Shown here piece by piece: positions 44,284 to 52,344 of a DNA stretch of 64,000 nt (the first letter of the stretch is position 1; each line of letters opens with the position of its first letter). The translations under genes and the position numbers were made by a program. The DNA lies in contig NZ_SNYF01000005.1 of NCBI RefSeq assembly GCF_004362805.1, positions 954,797 through 1,018,796 of the forward strand, read 5' to 3'. The stretch comes from Algoriphagus boseongensis (GTDB taxonomy: Bacteria > Bacteroidota > Bacteroidia > Cytophagales > Cyclobacteriaceae). The notes beneath the pieces were generated by a model. It was given only the letters and a program-made list of their open reading frames with translations. It ran no database searches and was not told where the DNA came from.

Positions 44284-46314
44284 ATGAAAGAAGCTCCAGA
44301 GTCGCTCAATTTCATCGAGCAAATAATTGAAGAAGATTTAGCCAATGGTTTTCCTCAGGAAAAGTTGAGATTCCGCTTTCCTCCAGAACCAAATGGATAT
44401 TTACATATCGGTCACGCGGCCTCAATTTGCCTAAATTTTGGTTTGGGAGAAAAATACAATGCTCCTGTCAACCTAAGATTCGATGACACCAATCCTTCCA
44501 AAGAAGAGCATGAATATGTGGAAGCCATCAAAAGAGATGTGGCTTGGATGGGATTCAAATGGGCAAATGAGTGCTATGCTTCTGATTACTTCCAGCAGCT
44601 TTACGATTGGGCTGTTCAACTGATCAAAGACGGCAAAGCCTACGTCGATGGACAATCTTCTGAGGCTATGGCTGCGCAAAAAGGCACTCCTACTACTCCT
44701 GGTACTAATAGTCCCCACAGAAACCAGTCTGTGGAGGAAAATTTGGACTTATTCACCAGAATGAAAGCCGGTGAGTTCGCTCCTGGCACTTATGTTCTTC
44801 GAGCCAAAATCGACATGGCCTCGACTAACATGCACATGCGGGATCCTATTTTGTATAGAATCATCGACAAGGCTCACCATCGAAGTGGGACTGCCTGGTG
44901 CATTTATCCTATGTACGACTGGGCACATGGAGAATCTGACTATATCGAGCAGGTTTCTCATTCTCTTTGTACGCTAGAGTTTAAAGCACACAGAGAATTG
45001 TATGATTGGTATTTGGATCAGATTGTAGACCCAGCCAAACTTCGTCCTAAGCAAAGAGAATTTGCTAGAAGAAACCTGAGCTATACCGTGATGAGCAAGC
45101 GTAAACTGCTCGAATTGGTACAAAACAAGCATGTTTCGGGTTGGGATGATCCAAGGATGCCAACCATTTCCGGATTAAGAAGAAGAGGCTATACGCCTTC
45201 TGCAATCCGTAAATTCAGTGATCTGGCAGGCATTGCCAAGCGCGACAATGTGACGGATGTATCTTTATTGGAATTCTGTATCCGAGAGGATTTGAATAAA
45301 ATCGCCACTCGAGTAATGGCGGTTTTGGATCCTGTGAAATTGGTCATTACCAACTATTCTGAGGGAAAAGTGGAAATGCTTGAAGCGGAAAATAATCCAG
45401 AAGATCCTAATTCAGGAACTCATGAGGTTCCGTTTTCAAGGGAATTATATATTGAAAGGGAAGATTTCCAGGAAGAAGCCAGCAAAAAGTTCTTCAGACT
45501 TTCTCTTGGCTCTGAGGTAAGATTAAAAAGTGCTTATATCATCAAAGCTGAATCGGTAATTAAGGATTCCAATGGAAATATCGTGGAAATCCACTGTACA
45601 GCGGATCTAGACTCTAAATCCGGAACAGGAACAGAAGCCAGTATGAGAAAAGTAAAGGGAACGCTTCACTGGGTTTCCATTGCTCACGCCATTCAAGCTG
45701 AGGTAAGAGAATACGATCGTCTTTTCCTTGATGAATCTCCAGATGGACATGAGGATAAAAACTTTCTCGACTTTTTGAACCCGGATTCTCTTAGAGTTAT
45801 TCCAAATGCCTTTTGCGAACCTTATTTAGGTAAAGCTGGCCTTCAGGATAAATACCAGTTTCAGCGTTTGGGCTACTTCACCTTGGATACAGATTCTAAA
45901 GACGGAAAGCTGATTTTCAATAAAACTGTAGGACTGAAAGATTCATGGGCAAAGCAGAATGTAACTCCAGAAGCCAAACCTCAGGCACCACAACCTAAGC
46001 AGGAACAAGGAAAACGAAGTGCTTTGAATGAGATTCAGCAAATCGGAAAGAAGATTACCAATCTTTCCGGAGAAAAGCTGGAAGCTGCCAAAGAGTCCAT
46101 TGCCCAATTCGCTGAGGAAATCAGCTATGAGGAATTAGAGCCGCTTTTTGGTACCGCAGCGAAAAAAGTCGGGACCCGAATTGCAGTGGCGATTTCCCTA
46201 GGAGTTTTGTTGAAAAATGGTCAAAGCAGAAATGAGGCTATTAATTCATTCCTTGAAGCTGCCATTTCTGATGAAAATGAAATTCTAAGAGAAGAAGCTC
46301 AAAAGCCTGGTTAA
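44284..46314 (+). CDS. glnS: Glutaminyl-tRNA synthetase with C-terminal extension
   Basis: A class I synthetase charging tRNA-Gln. The start is set at the ATG at 44284; a TTG start 30 bp upstream is less likely. The HIGH motif is PEPNGYLHIGHAA, the KMSKS equivalent is VMSKRKL, and the GlnRS type is shown by VNLRFDDTNPSKEEHEYVEAI and the anticodon-binding beta-barrel half to about residue 560. Then follows a Pro/Gln-rich linker and a helical tail of about 110 residues (LNEIQQIGKKITNLSGEKL ... AVAISLGVLLKNGQSRNEAI). Typical GlnRS is about 555 residues, so the tail is an addition. It is not evidently the YqeY domain found on Deinococcus GlnRS. Confidence 0.92.
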   Translation: MKEAPESLNFIEQIIEEDLANGFPQEKLRFRFPPEPNGYLHIGHAASICLNFGLGEKYNAPVNLRFDDTNPSKEEHEYVEAIKRDVAWMGFKWANECYASDYFQQLYDWAVQLIKDGKAYVDGQSSEAMAAQKGTPTTPGTNSPHRNQSVEENLDLFTRMKAGEFAPGTYVLRAKIDMASTNMHMRDPILYRIIDKAHHRSGTAWCIYPMYDWAHGESDYIEQVSHSLCTLEFKAHRELYDWYLDQIVDPAKLRPKQREFARRNLSYTVMSKRKLLELVQNKHVSGWDDPRMPTISGLRRRGYTPSAIRKFSDLAGIAKRDNVTDVSLLEFCIREDLNKIATRVMAVLDPVKLVITNYSEGKVEMLEAENNPEDPNSGTHEVPFSRELYIEREDFQEEASKKFFRLSLGSEVRLKSAYIIKAESVIKDSNGNIVEIHCTADLDSKSGTGTEASMRKVKGTLHWVSIAHAIQAEVREYDRLFLDESPDGHEDKNFLDFLNPDSLRVIPNAFCEPYLGKAGLQDKYQFQRLGYFTLDTDSKDGKLIFNKTVGLKDSWAKQNVTPEAKPQAPQPKQEQGKRSALNEIQQIGKKITNLSGEKLEAAKESIAQFAEEISYEELEPLFGTAAKKVGTRIAVAISLGVLLKNGQSRNEAINSFLEAAISDENEILREEAQKPG

Positions 46315-46335
46315 CAAATACTTAAGAGCACAAAT

Positions 46336-46365
46336 AAAAAAAGGCAGGATAACCTGCCTTTTTTT
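46336..46365. terminator. Bidirectional intrinsic terminator
   Basis: AGGCAGG-ATAA-CCTGCCT stem with A-tract before and 7-T tract after, between convergent glnS and the molybdenum hydroxylase gene. Confidence 0.88.
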
Positions 46366-46390
46366 ATTTTAAGAAGTGAAATTCAATTTT

Positions 46391-48553
46391 TTATGCTCTT
46401 CGAATTTCCAGTTTGATATCTGAAAACTCTTTCTGCTCAATAAACGGCTGACTTCTCAATCTTCTTCCAGTGGCAGCAAAAATTGCATTCGCAATTGCTC
46501 CACCAGTAGGAGGAAGTGCAGGTTCGCCTAATCCAGTTGGATCGAATCCAGAATCAACAAAGTGAGTCTCGATTTCAGGAACCTCTTTAAGTCTGACCAA
46601 ACGATAAGAATCAAAGTTTCTCTGCTTTGGCATTCCATTCTCGAAAGTCAGATTGGTATACATCGCATGCCCCATACCATCGACAATTCCTCCCCTTACC
46701 TGATGATTAGCTCCAGTTGGGTTGACTACAATTCCGCAATCAGTCACCGCAGTGATTTTCTTTAAGGTTGGTGTTCCGCTCACCATCTCAATATTGGCAA
46801 CCTGAGCCACATAAGATCTGTGAGAGAAATACACAGAGAATCCTTGCTTCACATTTGGGTCTTTGCCCCAATTAGATTTGTCTCTTGCAGTTTCTACTAC
46901 AGAAATCATTCGATCCACATCATAGCCCAACTCTCCTACTGGATTGGTTTTGGCTCGCTTGAGTAATTCTAATCGGAAAGCCACAGGATCTTTTCCAGCT
47001 TCTAAGGCTACTTCATCCAAGAAACTTTGCTCTGCATAAGCCAAGAAATTGGTAATCGGAGCTCTCCAGGCATTGGTAGTAATGCTTGACTCATAGTTTA
47101 CACTTTCAATCAAAACATTATCTACAGCACCTGAAGGGAAGTTATTTTCTCTGGTGCTATTGCCGGCATTCATGCCGACACCTCGAAGCTTATAACCCAC
47201 CATTTCTCCTGATTCATTCAAGGCAGCCTCAAATTTGTAACGAACAGCAGGACGGTAAGCACCACCTGTCAATTCATCTTCTCTATTCCAAGTAACCTTT
47301 ACCGGAGCATTGATTGCTTTAGAAATATGAACAGCCTCCTCTACATAGTCAGCTCGAAGTCTTCTTCCAAATCCACCACCCAAACGGGTGATCTCAACAG
47401 AAATATTCTCTTTTGGAATTCCTAAAATATCCGCTGCAGCTTGTCTTGCACGATCCGGAGTTTGGGTTGGTCCAATCAACTCACATCGATCTGCCTGCAC
47501 ATGCGCAAAAAAGTTTTCAGGCTCCATCGGAGAATGAGCCAAGAAAGGACACTGATATTCTGCTGTTACGATCTTGGCAGCACTTTTAAAAGCTGCATCC
47601 ACATTACCATCCTTTCTTCTGACCTCAGCTTTTCCATTTGCGATCAGTTCTTTGAAAATCCTGTCGTGATCGGCAGTACTTTCCACATTTCCGTCTGGCT
47701 CATATTCTACACGGAGAAGTTTTTTCGCTTTCATCAATGGCCAAGTGGAGTTTCCAACTACTGCAACACTGGTTCCGAAAGTAATCACGTCAGTAATTCC
47801 AGAAACTGCTCTTGCTCCTGCATCATCCAAAGATTTGATTTTCATTCCAAAAGGGGCTCTCTGCACCATGGCGTGCATCATTCCTTCTCTGTAAAAATCC
47901 AATCCATACAAAGGAACACCGGTGTACATCTCTTTTGCATCGACGTTTTTAACGGGGGTTCCAATGATTTTAAAGTCATTTTTATCCTTTAAAGCCACCT
48001 CCTCAGGAGCCTGCATTGTTGCAGCCAATTCAACAAATTCTCCAAAATGGCCACTTTTACCTGAACCCTTATGAGATATAATTCCTTTTTCAACCGTGAT
48101 TTCAGAAGCAGAAACATTCCAAGTTTGAGCAGCAGCAGCTACCAAAACATGTTTTGCTGTCGCACCAGCTTTTCTCAATCTTTCCCAGCTATGAGGCATA
48201 GCTCCTGATCCACCTGTTAATTGGCGATCGTATTTTTCAGTATCCAAATTGGCCTGAACTACCCTCACTTTTTCCCAATCCGCATCTAGTTCTTCAGCAA
48301 CTACCATCGGGAAGGAAGTCTTGATATTTTGACCCAATTCTGGATTTGGGGAATAAATCACCACATCTCCTGTTGGAGAAATGGACAAATAGGCATTAAA
48401 TGATTTGGCTTGAGCTAAAATTTCTTCAGTGCTCAAGACCTCAACTTTTGGAGAATCGCAGCCAAACCAATTAAATCCAATAAATAAACCACCGGCTGTG
48501 GTACCGGCTATTTTCAGAAAATCTCTTCTGCTTGCTCTAGTTATCGTCTTCAT
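46391..48553 (-). CDS. Exported molybdenum hydroxylase large subunit (isoquinoline 1-oxidoreductase beta/IorB-like)
   Basis: A 720-residue molybdopterin-binding subunit of the xanthine dehydrogenase superfamily. A Tat signal (SRRDFLKIAG) with a cysteine at about residue 32 indicates export after folding. The N-terminal part (LSISPTGDVVIYSPNPELGQNIKTSFPMVVAEEL) is the IorB-type duplicated domain. Cofactor loops include ITRLGGGFGRR and the final GLGEPALPPTGGAIANA with the catalytic glutamate. These enzymes hydroxylate aldehydes or N-heterocycles with water as oxygen source. Its 2Fe-2S partner is encoded 2 bp upstream. No cytochrome subunit is adjacent, so the electron acceptor is unknown. XdhC and MocA-like maturation genes lie 6 kb away. 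Confidence 0.92.
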   Translation of the reverse strand: MKTITRASRRDFLKIAGTTAGGLFIGFNWFGCDSPKVEVLSTEEILAQAKSFNAYLSISPTGDVVIYSPNPELGQNIKTSFPMVVAEELDADWEKVRVVQANLDTEKYDRQLTGGSGAMPHSWERLRKAGATAKHVLVAAAAQTWNVSASEITVEKGIISHKGSGKSGHFGEFVELAATMQAPEEVALKDKNDFKIIGTPVKNVDAKEMYTGVPLYGLDFYREGMMHAMVQRAPFGMKIKSLDDAGARAVSGITDVITFGTSVAVVGNSTWPLMKAKKLLRVEYEPDGNVESTADHDRIFKELIANGKAEVRRKDGNVDAAFKSAAKIVTAEYQCPFLAHSPMEPENFFAHVQADRCELIGPTQTPDRARQAAADILGIPKENISVEITRLGGGFGRRLRADYVEEAVHISKAINAPVKVTWNREDELTGGAYRPAVRYKFEAALNESGEMVGYKLRGVGMNAGNSTRENNFPSGAVDNVLIESVNYESSITTNAWRAPITNFLAYAEQSFLDEVALEAGKDPVAFRLELLKRAKTNPVGELGYDVDRMISVVETARDKSNWGKDPNVKQGFSVYFSHRSYVAQVANIEMVSGTPTLKKITAVTDCGIVVNPTGANHQVRGGIVDGMGHAMYTNLTFENGMPKQRNFDSYRLVRLKEVPEIETHFVDSGFDPTGLGEPALPPTGGAIANAIFAATGRRLRSQPFIEQKEFSDIKLEIRRA

Positions 48554-48555
48554 GG

Positions 48556-49014
48556 TTATTTGGTTTTAGCGGCTAAGGCTACAGCTTCACGAATTTTATG
48601 ATAGGTTCCACAGCGACAAATGTTTCTGTTCATCGCGTTGTCAATTTCCTCCATGCTTGGATTGGGATTTGACTCCAAAAATGCCGCAGCAGTCATAATT
48701 TGACCAGCTTGACAATAGCCACACTGAGCTACATCGACTTCTGCCCAAGCTTTTTGAACCGGATGATCTCCATCTTTGGAAAGACCTTCAATGGTGGTCA
48801 CATCTGAATTTCCTACACTGGAAACAGGGGTGACACATGAAAATGTGGGAGTTCCGTTGACATGAACTGTACAGGCTCCGCACTGCGCTATCCCACAGGA
48901 AAATTTGGTTCCCACCATTCCTAGGTGGTCTCGAAGTACCCACAACAAAGGAGTATCGTCATCCACATCCACCGTGTGAGCTTTGCCGTTGATTTTAAGG
49001 TTAAAGGTTGCCAT
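48556..49014 (-). CDS. [2Fe-2S] subunit of the molybdenum hydroxylase (IorA-like)
   Basis: A 152-residue electron-transfer subunit with two [2Fe-2S] centres. The plant-ferredoxin-type site [15 protein letters not shown]...C is followed by the helical [13 protein letters not shown] and [13 protein letters not shown] site, as in all small subunits of this superfamily. There is no signal peptide; it presumably crosses the membrane with the Tat-exported large subunit. It is 2 bp before that gene, so synthesis is coupled. Confidence 0.95.
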   Translation of the reverse strand: MATFNLKINGKAHTVDVDDDTPLLWVLRDHLGMVGTKFSCGIAQCGACTVHVNGTPTFSCVTPVSSVGNSDVTTIEGLSKDGDHPVQKAWAEVDVAQCGYCQAGQIMTAAAFLESNPNPSMEEIDNAMNRNICRCGTYHKIREAVALAAKTK

Positions 49015-49201
49015 GAGTTGCTAATTGATTTGAGTTATAAGGTAAAAAAAATATCCTAGTCTCATGCGGATTTCTTTTCTAGTTGACTGATTTTTTGATG
49101 AATAGCCAATGGGCCTGATTAGTGTTTTTTCAAACCTTTTGCACCTTTTTCTCTCAATTGGAGTTTGAGAGTTTTACAGACAAAAACCAGCTCTAATTTA
49201 T

Positions 49202-50341
49202 ATGGGAAAATTTTTCCTAAAACTCCTCAAGTATATCATGATCACTTTTATTTCACTTGTTTCTATCCTCTTTGTGATAGGCTTTCTATTTATCCAATTC
49301 AGCCCTCAATTTGGAGGAGAATCAAGTGATGAATTGAAGGCCGAATATTCCAAATATCCTTACTATTCCGAAGGGAAATTTTCAAACCTGATTCCAACCA
49401 CCATGGATATGAACACAGGAAAAGCCATCCGAATGCTTCCTGAATTTTTTAAAAATGATCCTGCCCGACTTCCTGATTTTGAGCTCCCTCTGGAAAAACG
49501 GGATAGTTTAGAATTGGTGCAAGATTCCATTCCCACTCGTTTGGTTTGGTTTGGACACTCGGCATTCCTTCTTCAATTGGATGGAAAAAATATTTTGATC
49601 GACCCGATGCTTGGGGAAGTTCCTGCTCCAAATCCGCTTTTGGGTAAGAAAAGATTTTCAAAAGAACTCCCCATAGAAATAGAAAAGCTTCCCAAGATTG
49701 ATTTGATCCTGATCTCCCATGATCATTACGATCATTTGGACTATGAATCCATTCAAAAACTAAAGGCCAAAACTGCCAAATATCTTGTTCCGTTGGGTGT
49801 GGGAGCACATTTTGAACGTTGGGGAGTAGACAGAAAAGACATTGAAGAATTTGCCTGGTGGGAAGAATTGGAATTGGATTCTATCCGCTTTGCCTTTACT
49901 CCTTCAAGGCATTTTTCTGGAAGAGGACTCGGAAATAGATTTTCCACACTTTGGGGTTCATGGGTAATCCAAGGCACTTCAGACAAATTATATTTCAGTG
50001 GGGACAGTGGCTATGGTCCTCATTTCAAGGAAATCGGAGAAAAATATGGCCCCTTTGATTTTGCCATGTTGGAATGCGGGCAATACAACGAAAATTGGAA
50101 AGAAATCCACATGATGCCTGAGGAAACCGCTCAATCCAGTTTGGATTTACAGGCTAATGCATTTATGCCAATTCATTGGGGCGCCTTTACCTTGGCTATG
50201 CATTCCTGGACAGATCCGGTTGAGCGAGTGATGAAAAGGTCAAATGAAATCGGCGCAAATGTCTTTGTCCCGAAAATTGGAGAATTTATTGAGCTTTCTT
50301 CAGAGACTCGTATAACAGAAACTTGGTGGATTAAACCCTGA
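49202..50341 (+). CDS. Membrane-anchored metallo-beta-lactamase-fold hydrolase (NAPE-PLD-like)
   Basis: A 379-residue protein with one N-terminal membrane helix (about residues 10-33) and a hydrolase domain facing the periplasm. The dinuclear zinc motif SHDHYDHLD is near residue 180, preceded by WFGHSAFLLQLDG and followed by the FSGDSGYG aspartate and a late PIHWGAF histidine. It resembles the NAPE-hydrolysing phospholipase D-like branch rather than lactamases. The substrate may be a phosphodiester lipid. Neighbours (Gfo/Idh, 144 bp downstream) give no clue to its role. Confidence 0.88.
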   Translation: MGKFFLKLLKYIMITFISLVSILFVIGFLFIQFSPQFGGESSDELKAEYSKYPYYSEGKFSNLIPTTMDMNTGKAIRMLPEFFKNDPARLPDFELPLEKRDSLELVQDSIPTRLVWFGHSAFLLQLDGKNILIDPMLGEVPAPNPLLGKKRFSKELPIEIEKLPKIDLILISHDHYDHLDYESIQKLKAKTAKYLVPLGVGAHFERWGVDRKDIEEFAWWEELELDSIRFAFTPSRHFSGRGLGNRFSTLWGSWVIQGTSDKLYFSGDSGYGPHFKEIGEKYGPFDFAMLECGQYNENWKEIHMMPEETAQSSLDLQANAFMPIHWGAFTLAMHSWTDPVERVMKRSNEIGANVFVPKIGEFIELSSETRITETWWIKP

Positions 50342-50485
50342 ATTTCAGGCAATTTTCTCAGATAAGATTGGCTTTTGACTTCTTTTTCTTATCCCAAGAA
50401 TCATAGGATATGGAAAAAGTAAAGTCTCTTTTGGTGATTTTGACTATTTTCATCTCCTCATAAAACAATAAAAACCCTAAAACCT

Positions 50486-51634
50486 ATGTCTCAAACCATC
50501 AAAGCAGCGATCGTAGGAACCGGATTTATAGGTCCGGCCCACTTGGAAGCGCTAAGAAGAATTCCCAATGTAGAAGTTGTAGCTCTTGTTGAAGTCAATC
50601 AAGAACTAGCTAACGAGAAAGCCCAACTCCTCGGAATTCCAAGAGCTTATGTATTCGATGAAATGCTCAAGCAGGCGGATATCGATGTAGTCCATATTTG
50701 TACTCCTAATTTCCTTCACTTTTCACAGGCAAAAGCAGTTTTGGAATCAGAGAAACATGTGATTTGTGAAAAGCCGCTTGCCGTAAAAATTCATGAAGCG
50801 GAGGAATTAGTCAGTTTAGCTTCAGCCACAGGCTTAGTGAATGCAGTCCATTTCAATCTTCGCTATTACCCGGTTGTGCGCCAAATGAAGGTGATGCGTG
50901 AAAAAGGAGAATTGGGAGAGGTGTATAACATCATTGGTTCTTACCTTCAGGATTGGTTGTACCTAGCTACAGATTACAACTGGAGATTGGAACCGGACAA
51001 GTCTGGCGATTCTAGAGCTATTGCGGATATCGGTTCACACTTATTAGATATCACAGAATATGTGACAGGCCTTAAAATCACCGAGGTAATGGCTGATTTT
51101 TCAACGGTTCATAAGACTCGATTAAAGCCATTGAAGCCAATTGAGACCTATTCCGGTAAAATGTTGACCATGGACGACTACCAGGAGGTTCCGATAAATA
51201 CCGAAGACCATGCGACGGTTATGCTTCGTTTTGATAACGGCTCCAAAGGTTCAATCACTGTATCTCAGGTAAATGCGGGTAGAAAGAACAGACTGAATAT
51301 TGAAATTGCGGGTTCTAAAGCCAATTTTGAATTCAATTCAGAAAGACCAAATGAGCTTTGGATTGGAAGAAGAGAAAAGGCAAATGAACAATTGATGAAA
51401 GACCCTTCTTTATTCCACAGAGAAGCTTCTTCATTGATCAGCTTCCCGGGAGGGCACAATGAAGGCTTCCCAGATACTTCCAAGCAAATGTTTAAGGAAG
51501 TATATGCAGCCGTTGCAGCGGGCAAACAGCCTGAAAGCCCTACTTTCCCTACTTTCGCTGATGGTTTGAGAGAATTAATCATTGGAGAAAGAATCGTAGA
51601 AAGCAACAGAAAACAGGCTTGGGTGAAAATCTAA
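50486..51634 (+). CDS. Cytoplasmic Gfo/Idh/MocA-family oxidoreductase
   Basis: A 382-residue NAD(P)-dependent sugar oxidoreductase without signal peptide. The Rossmann motif AAIVGTGFIGPAHLEAL, the HICTPNFLHF strand, the catalytic EKPLAVK and the FNLRYYP substrate strand are present. A His-Asp pair lies in IADIGSHLLDITEYV. The family reduces or oxidises sugars or inositols; the substrate is unknown. It has its own terminator right behind it, so it is probably expressed alone. Confidence 0.9.
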   Translation: MSQTIKAAIVGTGFIGPAHLEALRRIPNVEVVALVEVNQELANEKAQLLGIPRAYVFDEMLKQADIDVVHICTPNFLHFSQAKAVLESEKHVICEKPLAVKIHEAEELVSLASATGLVNAVHFNLRYYPVVRQMKVMREKGELGEVYNIIGSYLQDWLYLATDYNWRLEPDKSGDSRAIADIGSHLLDITEYVTGLKITEVMADFSTVHKTRLKPLKPIETYSGKMLTMDDYQEVPINTEDHATVMLRFDNGSKGSITVSQVNAGRKNRLNIEIAGSKANFEFNSERPNELWIGRREKANEQLMKDPSLFHREASSLISFPGGHNEGFPDTSKQMFKEVYAAVAAGKQPESPTFPTFADGLRELIIGERIVESNRKQAWVKI

Positions 51635-51650
51635 CGTCTATTAACATTAA

Positions 51651-51679
51651 GCCTTTCCATTAATTGGAAAGGCTTTTTT
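51651..51679 (+). terminator. Intrinsic terminator
   Basis: GCCTTTCCA-TTAAT-TGGAAAGGC, a perfect 9-bp stem followed by six T, 16 bp after the stop of the Gfo/Idh gene. Confidence 0.9.
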
Positions 51680-51766
51680 ATTTTTGAGAACTTAGACCTT
51701 GTAAAACCTGTTTTGGAAATTAGAAATTCTAAATCAATTAAAACTTTAACCTAATCCAACAAAAAA

Positions 51767-52279
51767 ATGAACTTAAAGAAAGCATTATTAACCCTAACCT
51801 TAGTGGCTTTTGCAGCCATTACATCTTATTCTCAAGAAAAACCAAGCCCGGCAATGACCGCTGAAGGAGCTGTCGGGGATGCGAAAATCACTGTGAATTA
51901 TTCCTCTCCTGCTGTAAAAGGCAGAGTGATTTGGGGTGATTTGGTTCCACTTGGCCAAGTTTGGAGAGCTGGAGCTAACGAGGCTACCACTTTTACCACT
52001 ACCAAAGACATTATGGTTCAGGGCAAAAAACTTCCTGCTGGAACCTATAGCTTCTTCATTATCCCAGGCGAGTACGAGTCTACTTTTATTTTCAACAAAG
52101 TAGCCAAGCAGTGGGGCGCATTTAACTATGATGCAAAAGAAGATCAATTGAGAGTGTCTGTTCCTTCTCAGCAAACTTCTTCCATGCAGGAAAGATTGAA
52201 ATATGAAGTGGCTAATAACAAACTAGCCATTATGTGGGAATACGGAAAAGCGGAGGCGACTTTGGCTCCTTCGATGTAA
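51767..52279 (+). CDS. Exported DUF2911-domain protein
   Basis: A 170-residue exported protein with a signal peptide ending about SYSQ. The DUF2911 hallmarks are visible: VNYSSPAVKGRVIWGDLVPLGQVWRAGANEATTF and GKKLPAGTYSFFIIP. The fold is a beta-sandwich; the function is unknown. It is common in Bacteroidota and often stands alone, as here, with a terminator 20 bp behind it. Confidence 0.9.
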   Translation: MNLKKALLTLTLVAFAAITSYSQEKPSPAMTAEGAVGDAKITVNYSSPAVKGRVIWGDLVPLGQVWRAGANEATTFTTTKDIMVQGKKLPAGTYSFFIIPGEYESTFIFNKVAKQWGAFNYDAKEDQLRVSVPSQQTSSMQERLKYEVANNKLAIMWEYGKAEATLAPSM

Positions 52280-52299
52280 TTAATTCCTTTTCCATGATC

Positions 52300-52330
52300 A
52301 AGCCATCGGGGAAATCCTGATGGCTTTTTT
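52300..52330 (+). terminator. Intrinsic terminator
   Basis: AAGCCATC / GATGGCTT stem with an 11-nt loop and T-run after the DUF2911 gene and 14 bp before the hrpB start. Confidence 0.8.
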
Positions 52331-52344
52331 ATTTTTGTCCCCTC

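Noticed and set aside
45960..46314. YqeY domain at the GlnRS C-terminus
   Set aside because: The tail is helical and of similar size, but the conserved YqeY GKVMG-like motif is absent by eye.
50410..50463. 17-codon ORF upstream of the Gfo/Idh gene
   Set aside because: A short hydrophobic peptide without repeated codons, hairpin or conservation clue; length is within chance expectation.
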